Shown here: positions 1-11,161 of the stretch, piece by piece
Position numbering within the stretch: position 1 is the first letter of the stretch
Layout of the letters: each line of letters starts with the position of its first letter
NCBI RefSeq assembly: GCF_964275005.1
Contig: NC_092696.1
Coordinates: 26,682,572-26,746,571, forward strand
DNA from: Diadema setosum
Lineage: Eukaryota > Echinodermata > Echinoidea > Diadematoida > Diadematidae
Length of the DNA: 64,000 bases
Direction: 5' to 3'
Position numbers and translations under genes: made by a program
The notes under the pieces: generated by a model
What the model was told of the DNA's origin: nothing
The model's input: only the letters and a program-made list of their open reading frames with translations
Database searches by the model: none

Positions 1-292
1 AATCTCTATCAAATTTCCCAGTGAACTTTTCTTGCAAACACACGATGAGTAGCATGTGATCATCACCAAGAGGCCCATGACTCAAGTCGCTAAGATTGCA
101 TCAAGGAACTGTTCTATTTTGGGTATAGTAGAAATTTATGTGAAGTAAAAAGGCCCACTAAATTGGAGCAGAACTTTAGTACACAGTGCATGATGCATTG
201 ATATATCAACAGCATATAACTACAGAATCACACAGGCTGCTACTATATGCAAAGTGTATAGGCACACAATAGCATTCATGTACAAACACATA

Positions 293-613
293 GGCCCGAA
301 TTCATGAAGGTGGTACAAATGAAATCATGGTTTAAACAATGGACAAAAACCATGGAGCGCCAAGTGTTGCATGGAATATTTTGTTATGAAATCAGTCATT
401 TCATGGATGAAATGATTATTTTGTAAAGAAATGACAACATTTTGTAACAAACATTTCGTCCACAAAGTGATCATTTCGTTACGGAAACGGTAATTTTGTC
501 GACGAAATGACCAATTTCGTAACAAAATATTCCGTGCAACACTTGGCGCTTCATGGTTTTTGTCCATGGTTTAAACCATGGTTTCATTTGTACCACCTTC
601 GTGAATTTGGGCC
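293..613. mobile_element. Foldback MITE, family A copy 1
   Basis: Long terminal inverted repeats start GGCCCGAATTC and include GAAGGTGGTACAAATGAAA and a CCATGGTTTAAACCATGG-like block. The middle is built of alternating TTTCGT and ACGAAATGA words, so the whole unit can fold into one long hairpin. Short reading frames through it are a by-product of the repeat. Other copies are at 942, 22429 and 24676. Confidence 0.85.
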
Positions 614-659
614 ATAGTGTGTGGAAATGCTATGGATGTGCTTATGCATACATGTTTGA

Positions 660-690
<31 letters not shown>
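660..690. repeat. (TG)n microsatellite
   Basis: Uninterrupted TG run with one TGCG change, between foldback copies A1 and A2. Nothing else was recognised in 614-941. Confidence 0.9.
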
Positions 691-691
<1 letters not shown>

Positions 692-941
692 GCTTGTTTG
701 TTGAAATGTCTTATGTTACAATGTTACTCTCAGTCCATAAAGATGAAGGGTTCTTTGATCCAATAATGACAGAATTTGTAATTTTCTATATGAAACTTAT
801 TTCAATTTAGTACTAATGAGCCTTCACACTATTCAAATCATCCTTTATTTATTTTTGGATTAACAAACCTTATTCATAGTAACAAACATTACTTCATTTT
901 TTGGACTATCAAACTTTTGGAATAATGAACCTTAACTCTTT

Positions 942-1265
942 GGCCCGAATTCACGAAGGTGGTACAAATGAAACCATGGTTTAAACCATGGACAAAAACC
1001 ATGGAGTGCTAAGTGTCGCACGGAATATTTCGTTACGATATTGGTCATTTCGTCGACAAAATGACCGTTTTGTTAACGAAATTATCATTTCGTGGACGAA
1101 ATGTTCATTTTTACAAAATGTTGTCATTTCGTTACAAAATAATCATTTCATCGACGAAATGACTGATTTCATAACGAACTATTCCATGCGACACTTGGCG
1201 CTCTATGGTTTTTGTCCATGGTTTAAACCATGGTTTCATTTGTACCACCTTCGTGAATTCGGGCC
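942..1265. mobile_element. Foldback MITE, family A copy 2
   Basis: Same terminal arms and TTTCGT/ACGAAATGA interior as the copy at 293. The right end is GTGAATTCGGGCC. It lies in the tetraspanin intron or 3' flank. Confidence 0.85.
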
Positions 1266-1267
1266 TT

Positions 1268-1515
1268 TATGTGCCACGTTCGCACGTCTGACTCAGTCGA
1301 CGCCGTGCCAACATCGCATATTCTGCTCAAACCCACAAAACCGCCCAAACCTATCGATAAATCGCCAAATGCCACAGTACAATGAAAGCTTTTCTTGCGC
1401 TTCCGTTCACCTCACATATGGCTCGCATTTTATGTGGTGAATGAATATCAAGCGGTGTTCCCTAAGAGATTTGTTGTAAATTCAAAGTTTCCGTCACTGT
1501 TTTGTGTGCAAAAGT
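1268..1515 (+). repeat. Dispersed repeat family V, copy 1
   Basis: Shares many blocks in the same order and orientation with 63740-64000: GCATATTCTGCTCAA, CCGCCCAAACC, AAATCGCCAAATG-like, CAATGAAAGC, GCATTTTATGT and GTCACTGTTTT. Unknown class; no coding signal. Confidence 0.6.
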
Positions 1516-1619
1516 CATGAATTTACAGTAATGTTGCTACTGGTCATTTCAAAGAAAAATGGTCATCGATTTGTCATACAATTTTCATCAGAGCAAAGCT
1601 TGGCATTTTTTCTACAACT

Positions 1620-2030
1620 TTGCTCACTTCATGTCCAACTTAACAGAAATCTATATAGAAGTTATATAGATTAGAAAACAGATCGTTTTCCCAAAGCATG
1701 ACTACAGTCGTGGTGCCTTAGAATAATGTGGCACACAGGGGGTTGCAACCATGGCACAAAAAGAGTTAATGCATTTTCAGATCAATGGATCTTCAGAATA
1801 ATGCAACAAATGGTTGGGTAATACATACCATATTTTCCATCTTAGCAGGGCTTACATTTTTTCTCAAAAACATGACTGTACTGCATTTCTACCAAAATGC
1901 TTACATACAAAAGTCACTGATACAAAGCTTTGAAAAATACAATGTTTTCCAAAAGCAGTCATGCGTTGCAGTCTCAGAATAATGTGGCTCACAGGGGGTT
2001 TACATCATGGCATACAAATAGTTAAAGTGT
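1620..2030. repeat. Diverged tandem repeat, period about 254 bp
   Basis: AGAATAATGTGGC(A/T)CACAGGGGGTT occurs at about 1720 and 1974. Matching flanks (a CCAAAGCATGAC / CCAAAAGCAGTCATG block before it, CATGGCA-ACAAA after it) show two diverged copies. No gene seen. Confidence 0.5.
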
Positions 2031-2049
2031 GTGAGGGCACTGTACTTAC

Positions 2050-3713
2050 AATCAGGACAACACAACTGTTTTCTAGACGGACCCCGATACATCCAACCAC
2101 AGCTACGATGATGATCAGGACCCCGCCCCCGGTGATGACCTTTCCCGCCATCTTAAAGAGGTCATTGCCAAGGAGGAGTGAAATCTGTTCGTTGACGTGA
2201 TCGTATTGAACCCAGACACCGATGGCAATCAGAGCTACACCTGTAAACTGAAAGATATTATGGAAAAAAAGTATTTTAAAAAGTCCATAAAATGAAATAC
2301 GGTTCATCAATCCAAATATAAAACAGGGAGGGTTAGTCATAAGGTTTGAAAGTCCAGGTTACAATAAAGAAGTCACTTATTTTAGAGGAAAGAAAACTGC
2401 TTTCCTACGTTATCTTTGTATTGCAATAGACCAGTTTACTAATACATCTAGTTTCTATACATGCCATTAAAATTGCTACTTGTATGGAAAGTATATTTTG
2501 AATATGCCATTAATTTACATACATGAAATGACGTCTCCTTGAATCCTTCAAATTTGGTGCATTAATTAACCAGACAAGGGTCCACCATGGGTCCATTTAG
2601 AAAGAGCGTTTAGCACATAGGATAATTTTACAAAGTCCGATGTAAACATGCATCAATATTTTCTCTATTTTCTTTTTTCCAGTGTATGATTGTATGGACA
2701 CAACAGTTTTCTCACAAAGTACATTCCTGTAAATTATATTCTGCTCAAACACTTCAAAGGGAAACACAGATTAAAGATATTACTTCAAATATATTACTTC
2801 ACAGATATTTCTCTATCAAGATTCATTCTGCAGAAACTATATAACATCTCCTACAGCTGAGTTCAGGTTGATATGGATTTTGCATTAAAGGCACAAAGTC
2901 CCAGTAGTGTAGAGGGTGCTATTGATGATACTGCCGAACACCGTTAGCATTGATACGAAGATTACCGAAGTTGAGCTGTCATCAAGAGTAAAGTGCGTAG
3001 GTGTTTCTAAGTAACGTTGCCTTTGTCGTCTTTTCTGCGCAGCACGCAGTCTGTAGTAATGCCAGGGTGCGTGCACATGTGCTTCTTATTATGACATCAC
3101 AAAAGAAGTTTGCTAAAGCTGTCATCCCCCTCAGCCGATTCATGAGCCGAACTGTGTTCAGACCACTGACTACAGTAGATCGGACTTCTTCAGACTCGGG
3201 GAAGTGGGTCACAGCGTAAGCGCTAGAGAGGAGTCGATAGCGTAGGTCTCTATAGGAAACGTGCGCCCGCGTACGCATTCGACTAAACCACCGGGACCAT
3301 GTGCCTTTAATGTATAGATAAAATCACAGACCACAATTGTATGAATCTCATTCTCTCATTAATATAATGATTAGCTGTCCTAATATCACTGAATATCAAT
3401 AAAAACATACAATGTCATTTTCAATTCCAAATTTGTTATATTCACTTAGAGTAATGTGGTGTTTGGCAAAACAGAAATCCTGAACAAATTCTGAGACAAT
3501 CTGCTAAGAGTTAGCAAAAGGACCACTGATAAGTTAAAAAAAAAAGAAAGAAAGAAAGAAAACAGCAACAAAGATACCATATCAACTCACCACAAAGAAG
3601 ACATTGAAGCAGTAGATGATCCCGCGGAAGCAGAGCGCTTGGTCCGATAGCTCCTTCCGCTCAGGAACTTCCTCAATGAGTTCTTCCATGACAAGTCTCT
3701 CCTTCGGAGCCAT
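2050..3713 (-). CDS. Tetraspanin, 5' part (first two coding exons; continues off the left edge)
   Basis: Two exons join in phase 0: 3591-3713 (residues 1-41, starting MAPKERLVMEE) and 2050-2247 (residues 42-107). The donor at 3590 reads GTGAGT, the acceptor before 2247 is TTTCAG and the donor at 2049 reads GTAAGT. The acidic N-terminal tail (about 28 residues) is long for the family. TM1 is about 31-54, with the conserved N37, G44 and G51 spacing (motif FNVFFVFTGVALIAIGVW). A short first extracellular loop follows. TM2 is about 78-98, ending GCIGVRLENSC, the usual Gly-Cys plus Glu-Asn-x-Cys end. The large loop with the CCG motif, TM3 and TM4 must lie left of position 1; I saw no further exon in 1-2049. 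Tetraspanins organise membrane microdomains and bind integrins and other receptors. A polypyrimidine-AG acceptor just 5' of the ATG (exon edge about 3734) suggests an upstream untranslated exon. The subfamily cannot be told from this half. Confidence 0.9.
2889..3306. mobile_element. TTAA-flanked MITE (family R) in tetraspanin intron 1
   Basis: The ends read AGGCACAAAGTCCC on the left and GGGACCATGTGCCT on the right, an imperfect inverted repeat. Each end abuts TTAA (2885-2888 and 3307-3310), so a TTAA target duplication is likely. No coding capacity. Confidence 0.7.
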
Positions 3714-3734
3714 GGGGGCACTATTTCTCTAACC

Positions 3735-4648
3735 CTCACAGAAAACAAAAATATTCAAGTGGCACAAATGCTTGGGCACAAGGGATGTCTTTGATGATTT
3801 ATATAAATGCCTTCTTTGGCTGAGTAAGTAACCCTTCAAAGGATGAAACAATTCCTTCTCAGCTAACTTCCAAACCAAAAAGAATTACACAGAACACAGT
3901 CTATTATCCTGGTTATTCCACAAGGAGGATTGCGATAAAAAGATGTGGTCCTGCATCAATAGGCAAGCCTTCCAAACTGATGTTTTTTGACACTCTCCTT
4001 CATTAACTTGCACAATTCTACGATCCAGTTTGCACGATGGAAAACTCCGCATCAGAAACAAGTGCCCTCGATGATGTAGATAGCCTTGTTCCCTGTCTGA
4101 AGGATGGTTCCTCGTTGAAGGGGAATTAGTAAAGCCAGAGTTTCGTCGACGATGTCACAAGTTGTCTATCTGATCCCTGGCCTGTTGTGGCAACACAGGT
4201 TGCTGATCACTAGCCTGTTGTGAAAACACAATTTGTCACTGTCTCCCTGTCATACAACACACAGCATGAATCTGAGGTAAACCTTGACTTTTACAGACCT
4301 CAATCTGATACCACATTCTATCTTGTCAGTAGCACTGTACTTCTGCAGCTATTCTGTAAAGATTTCTGGAAATCAAAAAATATTTTTGTTTCACTTATTT
4401 GCAGACAATGTATCATAGATATTAAATGAACTATGCAATGTTAATGCATGCTGACTCGTATTGATTCATACTACCCTGGTCATCACTCATAGGGGGCCAA
4501 AAGATTGTCTAAATACACATTACATGTCATATATTTTACAATGATTTTCAGATTATTGGGATCCTCCCACAAAAAAGGAAAAATTCCTCCCCAAAATTCT
4601 GTTGATGACATAATCTGGCCATCACTGGTAGAGTACTAATAAGACATT
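3735..4648. other. Upstream flank of the tetraspanin gene, no gene seen
   Basis: Possibly intron or promoter of the tetraspanin gene. I found no open frame with splice sites and no repeat I could define. Confidence 0.4.
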
Positions 4649-4650
4649 AT

Positions 4651-5363
4651 GTGACCCTACACCACAAAACAAAAACAAAAAAGGTCACATATATGAATTT
4701 TTAGTTAAGGGCAGATTCTAAAAAGCAGACTCTAAGCTTTAAAATGATGTATAACTCAATTCAAATGGAATTGGACCTACTGTATCTAAATGTTAGAAAG
4801 AAAGCACACACTCTTGAAAAGACTAAGTTAGTGTGAACTGAGAAAAGAGGCTCTGAAGTAAAGAGTCTATTCAAGAGCTAATAATAATCTTTTCCAAGCC
4901 ATGCTAGCTGTGCAATGAATGAGACAAAAAAAAGGTGTTAATCACCGGAGTGATAACAATGAAGGGATTATCAGATTAAGCTTAAATTAGGCATGCTTTA
5001 TTAACACATCTTGTCCATGATTAATGACAACTTTCAGAGCAGTAGCATTATCCTTTCAAAAGTTATTAGAGTTGAAAGTGAAGAGTGTGTATAGATTTTT
5101 TAAGAAATGAAAAGTGGACTCTATTTTAATAGAAACATCTAATCACACTGTTCTACTATAAAGTGTTTGAGAAAAGCTGCTAAAAACACAGTTTCCTGTT
5201 TGTTTTATGATCCCAAACTTTAACATAATGTAGAAGACTTGCTCTTTCAGAAAATATGAAAAAAACTCAAGATTGGCTAGGTTGACCCATTTCACCTATT
5301 TTCAGTCCTCACACAAATTCACAGCATGCGACTTTTTGTTCCTTTTGTGGTGCACAGTCACAT
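4651..5363. mobile_element. TA-flanked MITE, family G copy 1
   Basis: Inverted ends TGTGACCCTACACCACAAAAC and the complement of TTTTGTGGTGCACAGTCACA. Flanking TA on both sides suits a Tc1/mariner-type non-autonomous element. The interior is collinear with the copies at 16441 and 45463. Confidence 0.75.
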
Positions 5364-5365
5364 AA

Positions 5366-6285
5366 TTATGCTTTCCCCTAGACTGAGCATAACTTTCATG
5401 TTTCCCTCGGGTTGTGTCTCATGTTTTGAAATCATACTTTAATAATATGGAAGCCTTCGAGTTAAGCTCAATTTTGTGGCAAATGTGATCACTGTTCTAG
5501 GTGTAACTCTGCTGTTAGAAAGACAGTGTTCTTCATGTACGTCACTGGCTGTACTTTAACAATATGGTGCACACGACATACGTTGTGAGAACTTCGCAGA
5601 AACTGCGTAATAATGGTTTTCGGCTTCATTATTGGAACACATTTCGTAGAAAAACTTTTCCAAATGTTGGATTTTGCCATTAGTGTCCTTCACAAATTGT
5701 TCGCACACTCCATGACATCAGCCCTTTACACCCTTTGAACCTATACCTAGCCATATCGGAATCCTTTTTCTTCATTGGTTGAACTTGAAATTTGGAGGTT
5801 CTGGTGTCTAGTAACATGGAATGGGTGTTAATTGTATTTGGCATGCAAAAATTAAAGTTTAATGTGCTCATGCCAGGGAAAGATGTCATCATATTAGTAC
5901 TTTATTATCTAGCAATGATTAACATTTGAAGATATGAAAAAGCTTTAGTGCTTAAAGACGGTTCTAAAATGTGAGTTAGGGATAAAAAAAGAAATAACCT
6001 ACATAAAAATGCTTATCAGTATAATCAATGTTAAACAGGCCTATTGAACTGAATATACAAAATGTGAACAATAGTTTTACTAAAAACTGTTTACAGAATT
6101 AACCATCATCACGATGGTTTATTGAGAAAATTAATAATATCTCCTTACATCTGCAGCTTCATTGCGAAATTTTTTGTATTGTAGGGTGTTTTGTGGTACA
6201 AGTGAAATATAGGCCTACATATATCATATAAATGTGATAATTTTAAAATTTTCTTTATCATTGCTCCTAAAGTCAAATAGTGGCT
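5366..6285. other. Gene-free AT-rich stretch
   Basis: No supported exon, RNA gene or clear repeat. Short minus-strand frames near 5489-5892 lack splice or motif support. Confidence 0.4.
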
Positions 6286-6289
6286 TTAA

Positions 6290-6847
6290 AGGGGACGCAA
6301 ACCCAAAGAGCAATGTGGATTGAGTAAAAGCATTAACATTAATAGAACACATCAGTGAAAGTTTGAGGAAAATCGGACAATCGATACAGAAGTTATGAAT
6401 TTTTTAAGTTTTGGTGTTGGAACCACTGGATGAGGAGACTACTAGAGGTTATGACGTATGAGCGAACAACAATATAAAGAAAATATAAAAGTAATTCCAC
6501 AAAAAATCACTTTTATAGCAAAATGAAAGAGTACTTGACTAACCGCTTTCAGAAAACAGTGGGAATAAGTGATACCCCTAACATATGTCAGTATTAAGTT
6601 CATGGAATGTGTAATTTTCATGAAAAATGAATTTCTATTGAATTCCCTTTATATTTTCTTCATGTTGTAGTCCTCTCATACGTCATAACCTCTAGTAGTC
6701 TCCTTACCCAGCAGTTCCAACACCAAAACTTTAAAAATTCATAACTTTTGCATCGATTGCCCGATTCTCCTCAAACTTTCACTGATGTGTTCTACTAATG
6801 TTACTGCTTTCACCCAATCCACATTGCTCTTTGGGTTTACGTTCCCT
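6290..6847. mobile_element. TTAA-flanked foldback MITE, family C copy 1
   Basis: Ends AGGGGACGCAAACCCAAAG and the matching right arm CTTTGGGTTTACGTTCCCT, each abutting TTAA. The arms are long: the CATCAGTGAAAGTTTGAGGA block on the left returns inverted near 6770. Confidence 0.85.
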
Positions 6848-6968
6848 TTAACATTCTATGATTTTCTGTTGTCCATTATAGAGTCCAAAGTTTTGATTTA
6901 GCAGTAAAGATGCTTTTGAAAATTCTGCAGCTGAAACAATAGTTAAAAACAAACAACAAAAGGTTTAA

Positions 6969-7751
6969 CCCTAACTAGGCCGGGCTATTTAGGTAGATCA
7001 TACAGCCGGGGGGGGGGGCCTCCCAGGCCCCCCCCCCCCCCCTCCAGATCTCGGCCGTCGACCACACGATCGCGACGAAAATTGGCACACACATTGCCTA
7101 TGATGTAATCTAAAGTATCACAAAGTTAAATCTTTAAAAAAATTATCATTTATGCTGAATTATGCTAATTTATGCATAATCATGCATGAAATCAGACAAT
7201 TTGGTATAAATCACTAAATAGAGCTCAAAATGGGCACATTTTTTATGTAAATGTTCTTTTTAGTGTCCTGAGCAAATATAAGAGAAAAAAATTGTGCCAT
7301 CAGAAAAAATTTCTAAAGTATTTTATTGTTTTTTGAATTTCTTATGTATTTCTTTGTTTTTTCGACTTTATGTTTTTCATTGTTTTTTCGATGAAACTTG
7401 TCCGCGACATTGTTCCGATCAAGAAAATATGTTATTGATTGATATTAATCAATAAAACCCAAAAATAATCATACTTTTATGAAATTTGCCTGTAAGCACA
7501 GTTTGCATTGAAATTGTACACGAACTCATGTTTTTGAGCAATTTTTGGTCTGACATGCACATACATATTTATGGGCAACTTCGGAACCACGCACCCGGGC
7601 ATTGCAAATTTGGTGTCAAAAGATGCGGGAGACTCAAAAGAAAAAAGTCATGAAACGTCGCGGCGATAGCTTTTCGCGTTAGCGATACATCGCGCGGAAC
7701 ATCGAGGGGGGGGGGGCCTCGGAGGCCCCCCCCCCCCCGGCCTAGTTAGGG
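6969..7751. mobile_element. piggyBac-like TTAA MITE, family B copy 1
   Basis: TTAA flanks at 6965-6968 and 7752-7755. The ends CCCTAACTAGGCCGGGC and GCCCGGCCTAGTTAGGG are exact reverse complements. Just inside each end is a G-run / short core / C-run hairpin (core CCTCCCAGG left, CCTCGGAGG right), then AGATCTCGGCC on the left and a GCGCGGAACATCGAG block on the right. The interior is AT-rich and non-coding. The TTAA target plus CCCTAA end suggests a piggyBac-type transposase; that class call is inference. Confidence 0.85.
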
Positions 7752-7928
7752 TTAATGAATCATTCACTATGATAAGTAAAAGTCATAAAAGTTATTTTTT
7801 TTAACACTTTACCTAACAATGAAAAGTTTAAAAAAATTGTAAAGGAAAAGGGAATGTCATAAAGGAAAAAAATCACAGACAAGCCACAAGAACGTGGTCT
7901 CTATGATTCGGCGAGTTAGCATTTTTAA

Positions 7929-8608
7929 AGGGATGGTTTATTTATTGGTTGAGATCAGGATTCACATTTCAAAGGAGAACTCTTGGTGATTTTTCAGACT
8001 TTTAGATTTGAAAAACTTGAATTAATTATACTGAGTACAGAGTTTCCAAATTCATAGTGATTGGGATGAGGAATAAGAATATTTTCAAAATTTATAATAA
8101 ATTGTAATGAACAAGGATGGTTTATTTATTGGTTGAGATCAGGATTCACATTTCATAGGAGAACTCTTGGTGATTTTTCAGACTTTTAGATTTGAAAAAC
8201 AATGAATTAATTATACTGAGTACAGAGTTTCCAAATTCATAGTGATTGGGATGAGGAATAAGAATATTTTCAAAATTTATAATAAATTGTTATGAACAAG
8301 GATGATGACACGGCAGCCTCACCATAAGAATGCATGAGTTGGGGCTCATATATGTACAAGGAAGCAGTGCAAAAGAAGCATAGATTCTACACAGGTGAAC
8401 TTGTTAAGCACACTGTATTGTAATGCTACATTTCCTGAAATATGTGAGGCTCCTATGCCCTCAACATTGTTCAGTGTAATTTGTTGAACATTTTTTTCAG
8501 AGTATTGGTTTCTCTGCTGAAGGACCACAATAAATTCCACAAATCCATGAGCCATCAATGTATGTTACTACATTATGTGAAATTATGAAAAGCATCTGGA
8601 ATGCTCCT
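7929..8608. mobile_element. TTAA-flanked element, family E copy 1, with an internal tandem duplication
   Basis: Ends AGGGATGGTTTATTTATTGG and GGAATGCTCCT next to TTAA. The first 184 bp are duplicated in tandem (units start at 7931 and 8115, almost identical). The rest matches the reverse complement of 16200 to about 17370. The right edge adjoins a family D fragment. Confidence 0.7.
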
Positions 8609-8629
8609 TTAATTTTTGTGAAATATTAA

Positions 8630-8755
8630 AACCACTTAAATGAAATATTACAGAGCATACTATTCTAAGAGGAATTAAATGTTTATTTGATGAAATGTGG
8701 TTTTATATCCAAAAACAAAGTTAAACAAAGTAGTCCTATAAAAGGTGGGTCAAAA
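8630..8755. repeat. Fragment of family D MITE
   Basis: Shares the 'AGAGCATACTATTCTAAGAGG' and 'TTTGATGAAA' blocks with complete family D copies such as 48450-48852. No ends preserved. Confidence 0.55.
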
Positions 8756-8769
8756 AGATGTTCCACAAA

Positions 8770-8826
8770 AAATAATAAATCTAAATAAATAAGTAAATAG
8801 ATAAATAAATAAATAAATAAATAAAG
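8770..8826. repeat. (AATA)n low-complexity repeat
   Basis: Run of AAATAAAT/AAATAG words. Confidence 0.85.
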
Positions 8827-9948
8827 CCTAGAATCCCCATCATATGCAAAACTGTAAGGCCTACCATTACTTTACAGATTCCCCCAGAGAATGGTAAAAC
8901 ACTTTCTTCTATTCCTTAAAATGACTTTAAGATGTACCATCTATACTGTAGCTGCACTAAAAGGAAAAACACTTGTGGGATGTACATTCACTCAGGTATT
9001 ACTGGCATGATTCATATGGCATGTTGACAGGCTTGATTAATTTGTGACAAAAATAGCATTTAAACTCCTTCCGAGTCTTTGCCATTTCAGCTTTGTTCAG
9101 TGTATTTTGTTGAATTTCATCTGAATGACAAAGAAAAGAGAACATGTCAATGAGCTTTAATTCAATAACTACATTATTTATTCTTTTCATACTTTTGTTG
9201 AGTAAATTCACGAATGTAGTTCTGCTTTGATCTCATCGCCAAATTAACATTGGAGTATTCAAATAACTTACTTTTCCAAAGTTTTGCAAACACATCAATT
9301 TTTTTTATCATTCTGTCTAAAGCTGGCGTAACAATATCTTAAAAGGTGCTAGTGACAAAAATACATATAACTTGACAGATGATTTTATATCCAAACTTTC
9401 AATTTTCCCTAGTCCTTATCATATAGATGAAGAGATCTGCTAATCCTCACAAGAGCAAAGTTAAGATGTCAACATATGTTCATGGTTTAGAAATAACAAA
9501 CTTAAAAAACAAACCAACATTTTACCTTGAAGCTAGAAACGTTGTGTAAACTTCCGCCTCTGATCACATTCATGCAGTTCATAAAGAGGAGGGCATGCCA
9601 TTTTTACAAAGCAGAGGAAATTGAGTATTTCTGAAATCAAACTAGTTGAAGACTAACAAAAATCTGCAAGTAGGCAAGTGTGGACAAATGCAGTGAATTC
9701 ACTGAACTTGTGGATGTTACATTCACAATCTACGACTTCAACTTTTTTTATCAGGGCTTACAGAGATCAGAGATGGGACAACCACAAACACTGCATGGAC
9801 AACTGGCAACTTCCTGCCACAGTTTCACTTAAAAGTATTAATAGAACAGTGCTACTTCATCAATTTCTGAACAGATACAAGCAAGAAAGTGACAAGGGAG
9901 ACATTATGAAAACTATTTATACCAGAATAACAAACTGAAAGTGCTTAC
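8827..9948. other. Gene-free stretch
   Basis: No supported exon. Two block matches to family E (TTTGTTCAGTGTATTTTGTTGAA near 9090) hint at an old fragment. Confidence 0.35.
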
Positions 9949-10310
9949 CTTTCTTTAGTAGTTCATGTATTCCGATACAAATATGCATCCAAGTGTAATT
10001 GTCCTTTTTTCAGTCATTCCCGAGAGTTCTTTTGTGCGACTGTAGAGCGTATGCGCACTTCCTTGTTTTCGCTGTACAACACATACATACGCCACTGCCC
10101 TCTCATGGTTTAAGCAGTTCTTCTTGATTGTCGAGTTCCCCCTTCTACTCACCCCCCCCCCCCCCCCCCCCCCCGACTCTTTGCCCTTTTCCCCCCTACT
10201 TAGCACAGGCAGAGCACTGTGAGCAGTCGCTCTCTGATCAGCCATTTCCTCTCTTGTAGGAAGGTCCCGATCAGGGCATGCAGTCTTTGCCATGGACTCC
10301 TAGCTGTGTC
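9949..10310 (-). other. Candidate 5' (untranslated) exon, minus strand
   Basis: On the minus strand a comparatively CpG-rich stretch ends at a good donor (AAAG then GTAAGCAC at 9948-9941). It lies upstream of the tetraspanin first coding exon, whose 5' acceptor implies an upstream exon. A poly-G tract near 10150 interrupts it. The link to the tetraspanin gene is inference; only RNA evidence would settle it. Confidence 0.25.
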
Positions 10311-10419
10311 TGACGTGCTGCTTTTTACCCAGAGGAAATCTCGTTGTCAAACGTCACTATCCAACCACTGCTTATGTTGGAGTCTCTATTCGCCAACCTG
10401 GGCCCGCTAATGATGGCAC

Positions 10420-11160
10420 AACAACATGTGCAGCTAAGACATTGTCACTCTTTTTTCTCCACAAATTCATACTAGAATTATTCCAAACTATCAAATGGTA
10501 ATGCTTGTGACACCTGTCCTCAAGAAGTGAATTTTTGTATCATGAACCTTGAAGTTCTGTAGAGAAATGGAAGGACTGCAACCACAGTAATCCTTACAAC
10601 ACCTGCTGTGCATTTGACTGCATGTATGTACATTTATCAAAAATACACTTTCCACTTTGCATTAAAATTCCGGTATAAATGGGAGCTAAATTTGCCTCTG
10701 CCTTTTAGATGAAGGAGAACCACAAAATGAAACATATCCTAACACTTAATTTCACTACAAAGAGTGTGGTAGAAGAATAATCCAAAAATCATTTTGGAAA
10801 AAAAAAATCGCACTGATACAACAATCATCACAAGTTATGGTGTACACCAAAACTTTGCAGTAAGCCAAATTTTACAGCATACTTTTTGACCTCCATGTAA
10901 GAATAGACACCGACATTATAATTCTCTTGATTTTACGATATTGCTCTAGAGGTCAACTTTTTTCATCGAAACTCTTCATCAATTCTGGAATGTTGCATTT
11001 CTTGCCTGTTTATGGGATTATTTTCTTATTGGGCTTCATATTCTTTTGGCAGATAATCTTATGAACTTGTTATAATCTAAGCTTTGAATAGATATATAAT
11101 TTGCCCCATTTTGCAATAAGGAAAATAGTTTCAAAAGAATTAAAAGTTAGAAAACTGAAA
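10420..11160. other. Gene-free AT-rich stretch
   Basis: Nothing recognised beyond homopolymer runs. Confidence 0.4.
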
Positions 11161-11161
11161 A

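Noticed and set aside
988-1440. 150-codon plus-strand frame
   Set aside because: Lies across foldback copy A2 and repeat V; the same residues appear in the other A copies in both orientations, so it is repeat-derived.
9955-10293. 112-codon minus-strand frame starting MAKTACPDRDLPTREEM
   Set aside because: Contains a poly-Gly run from a C/G homopolymer and no known domain; kept only as a weak 5' exon candidate because of the donor at its end.
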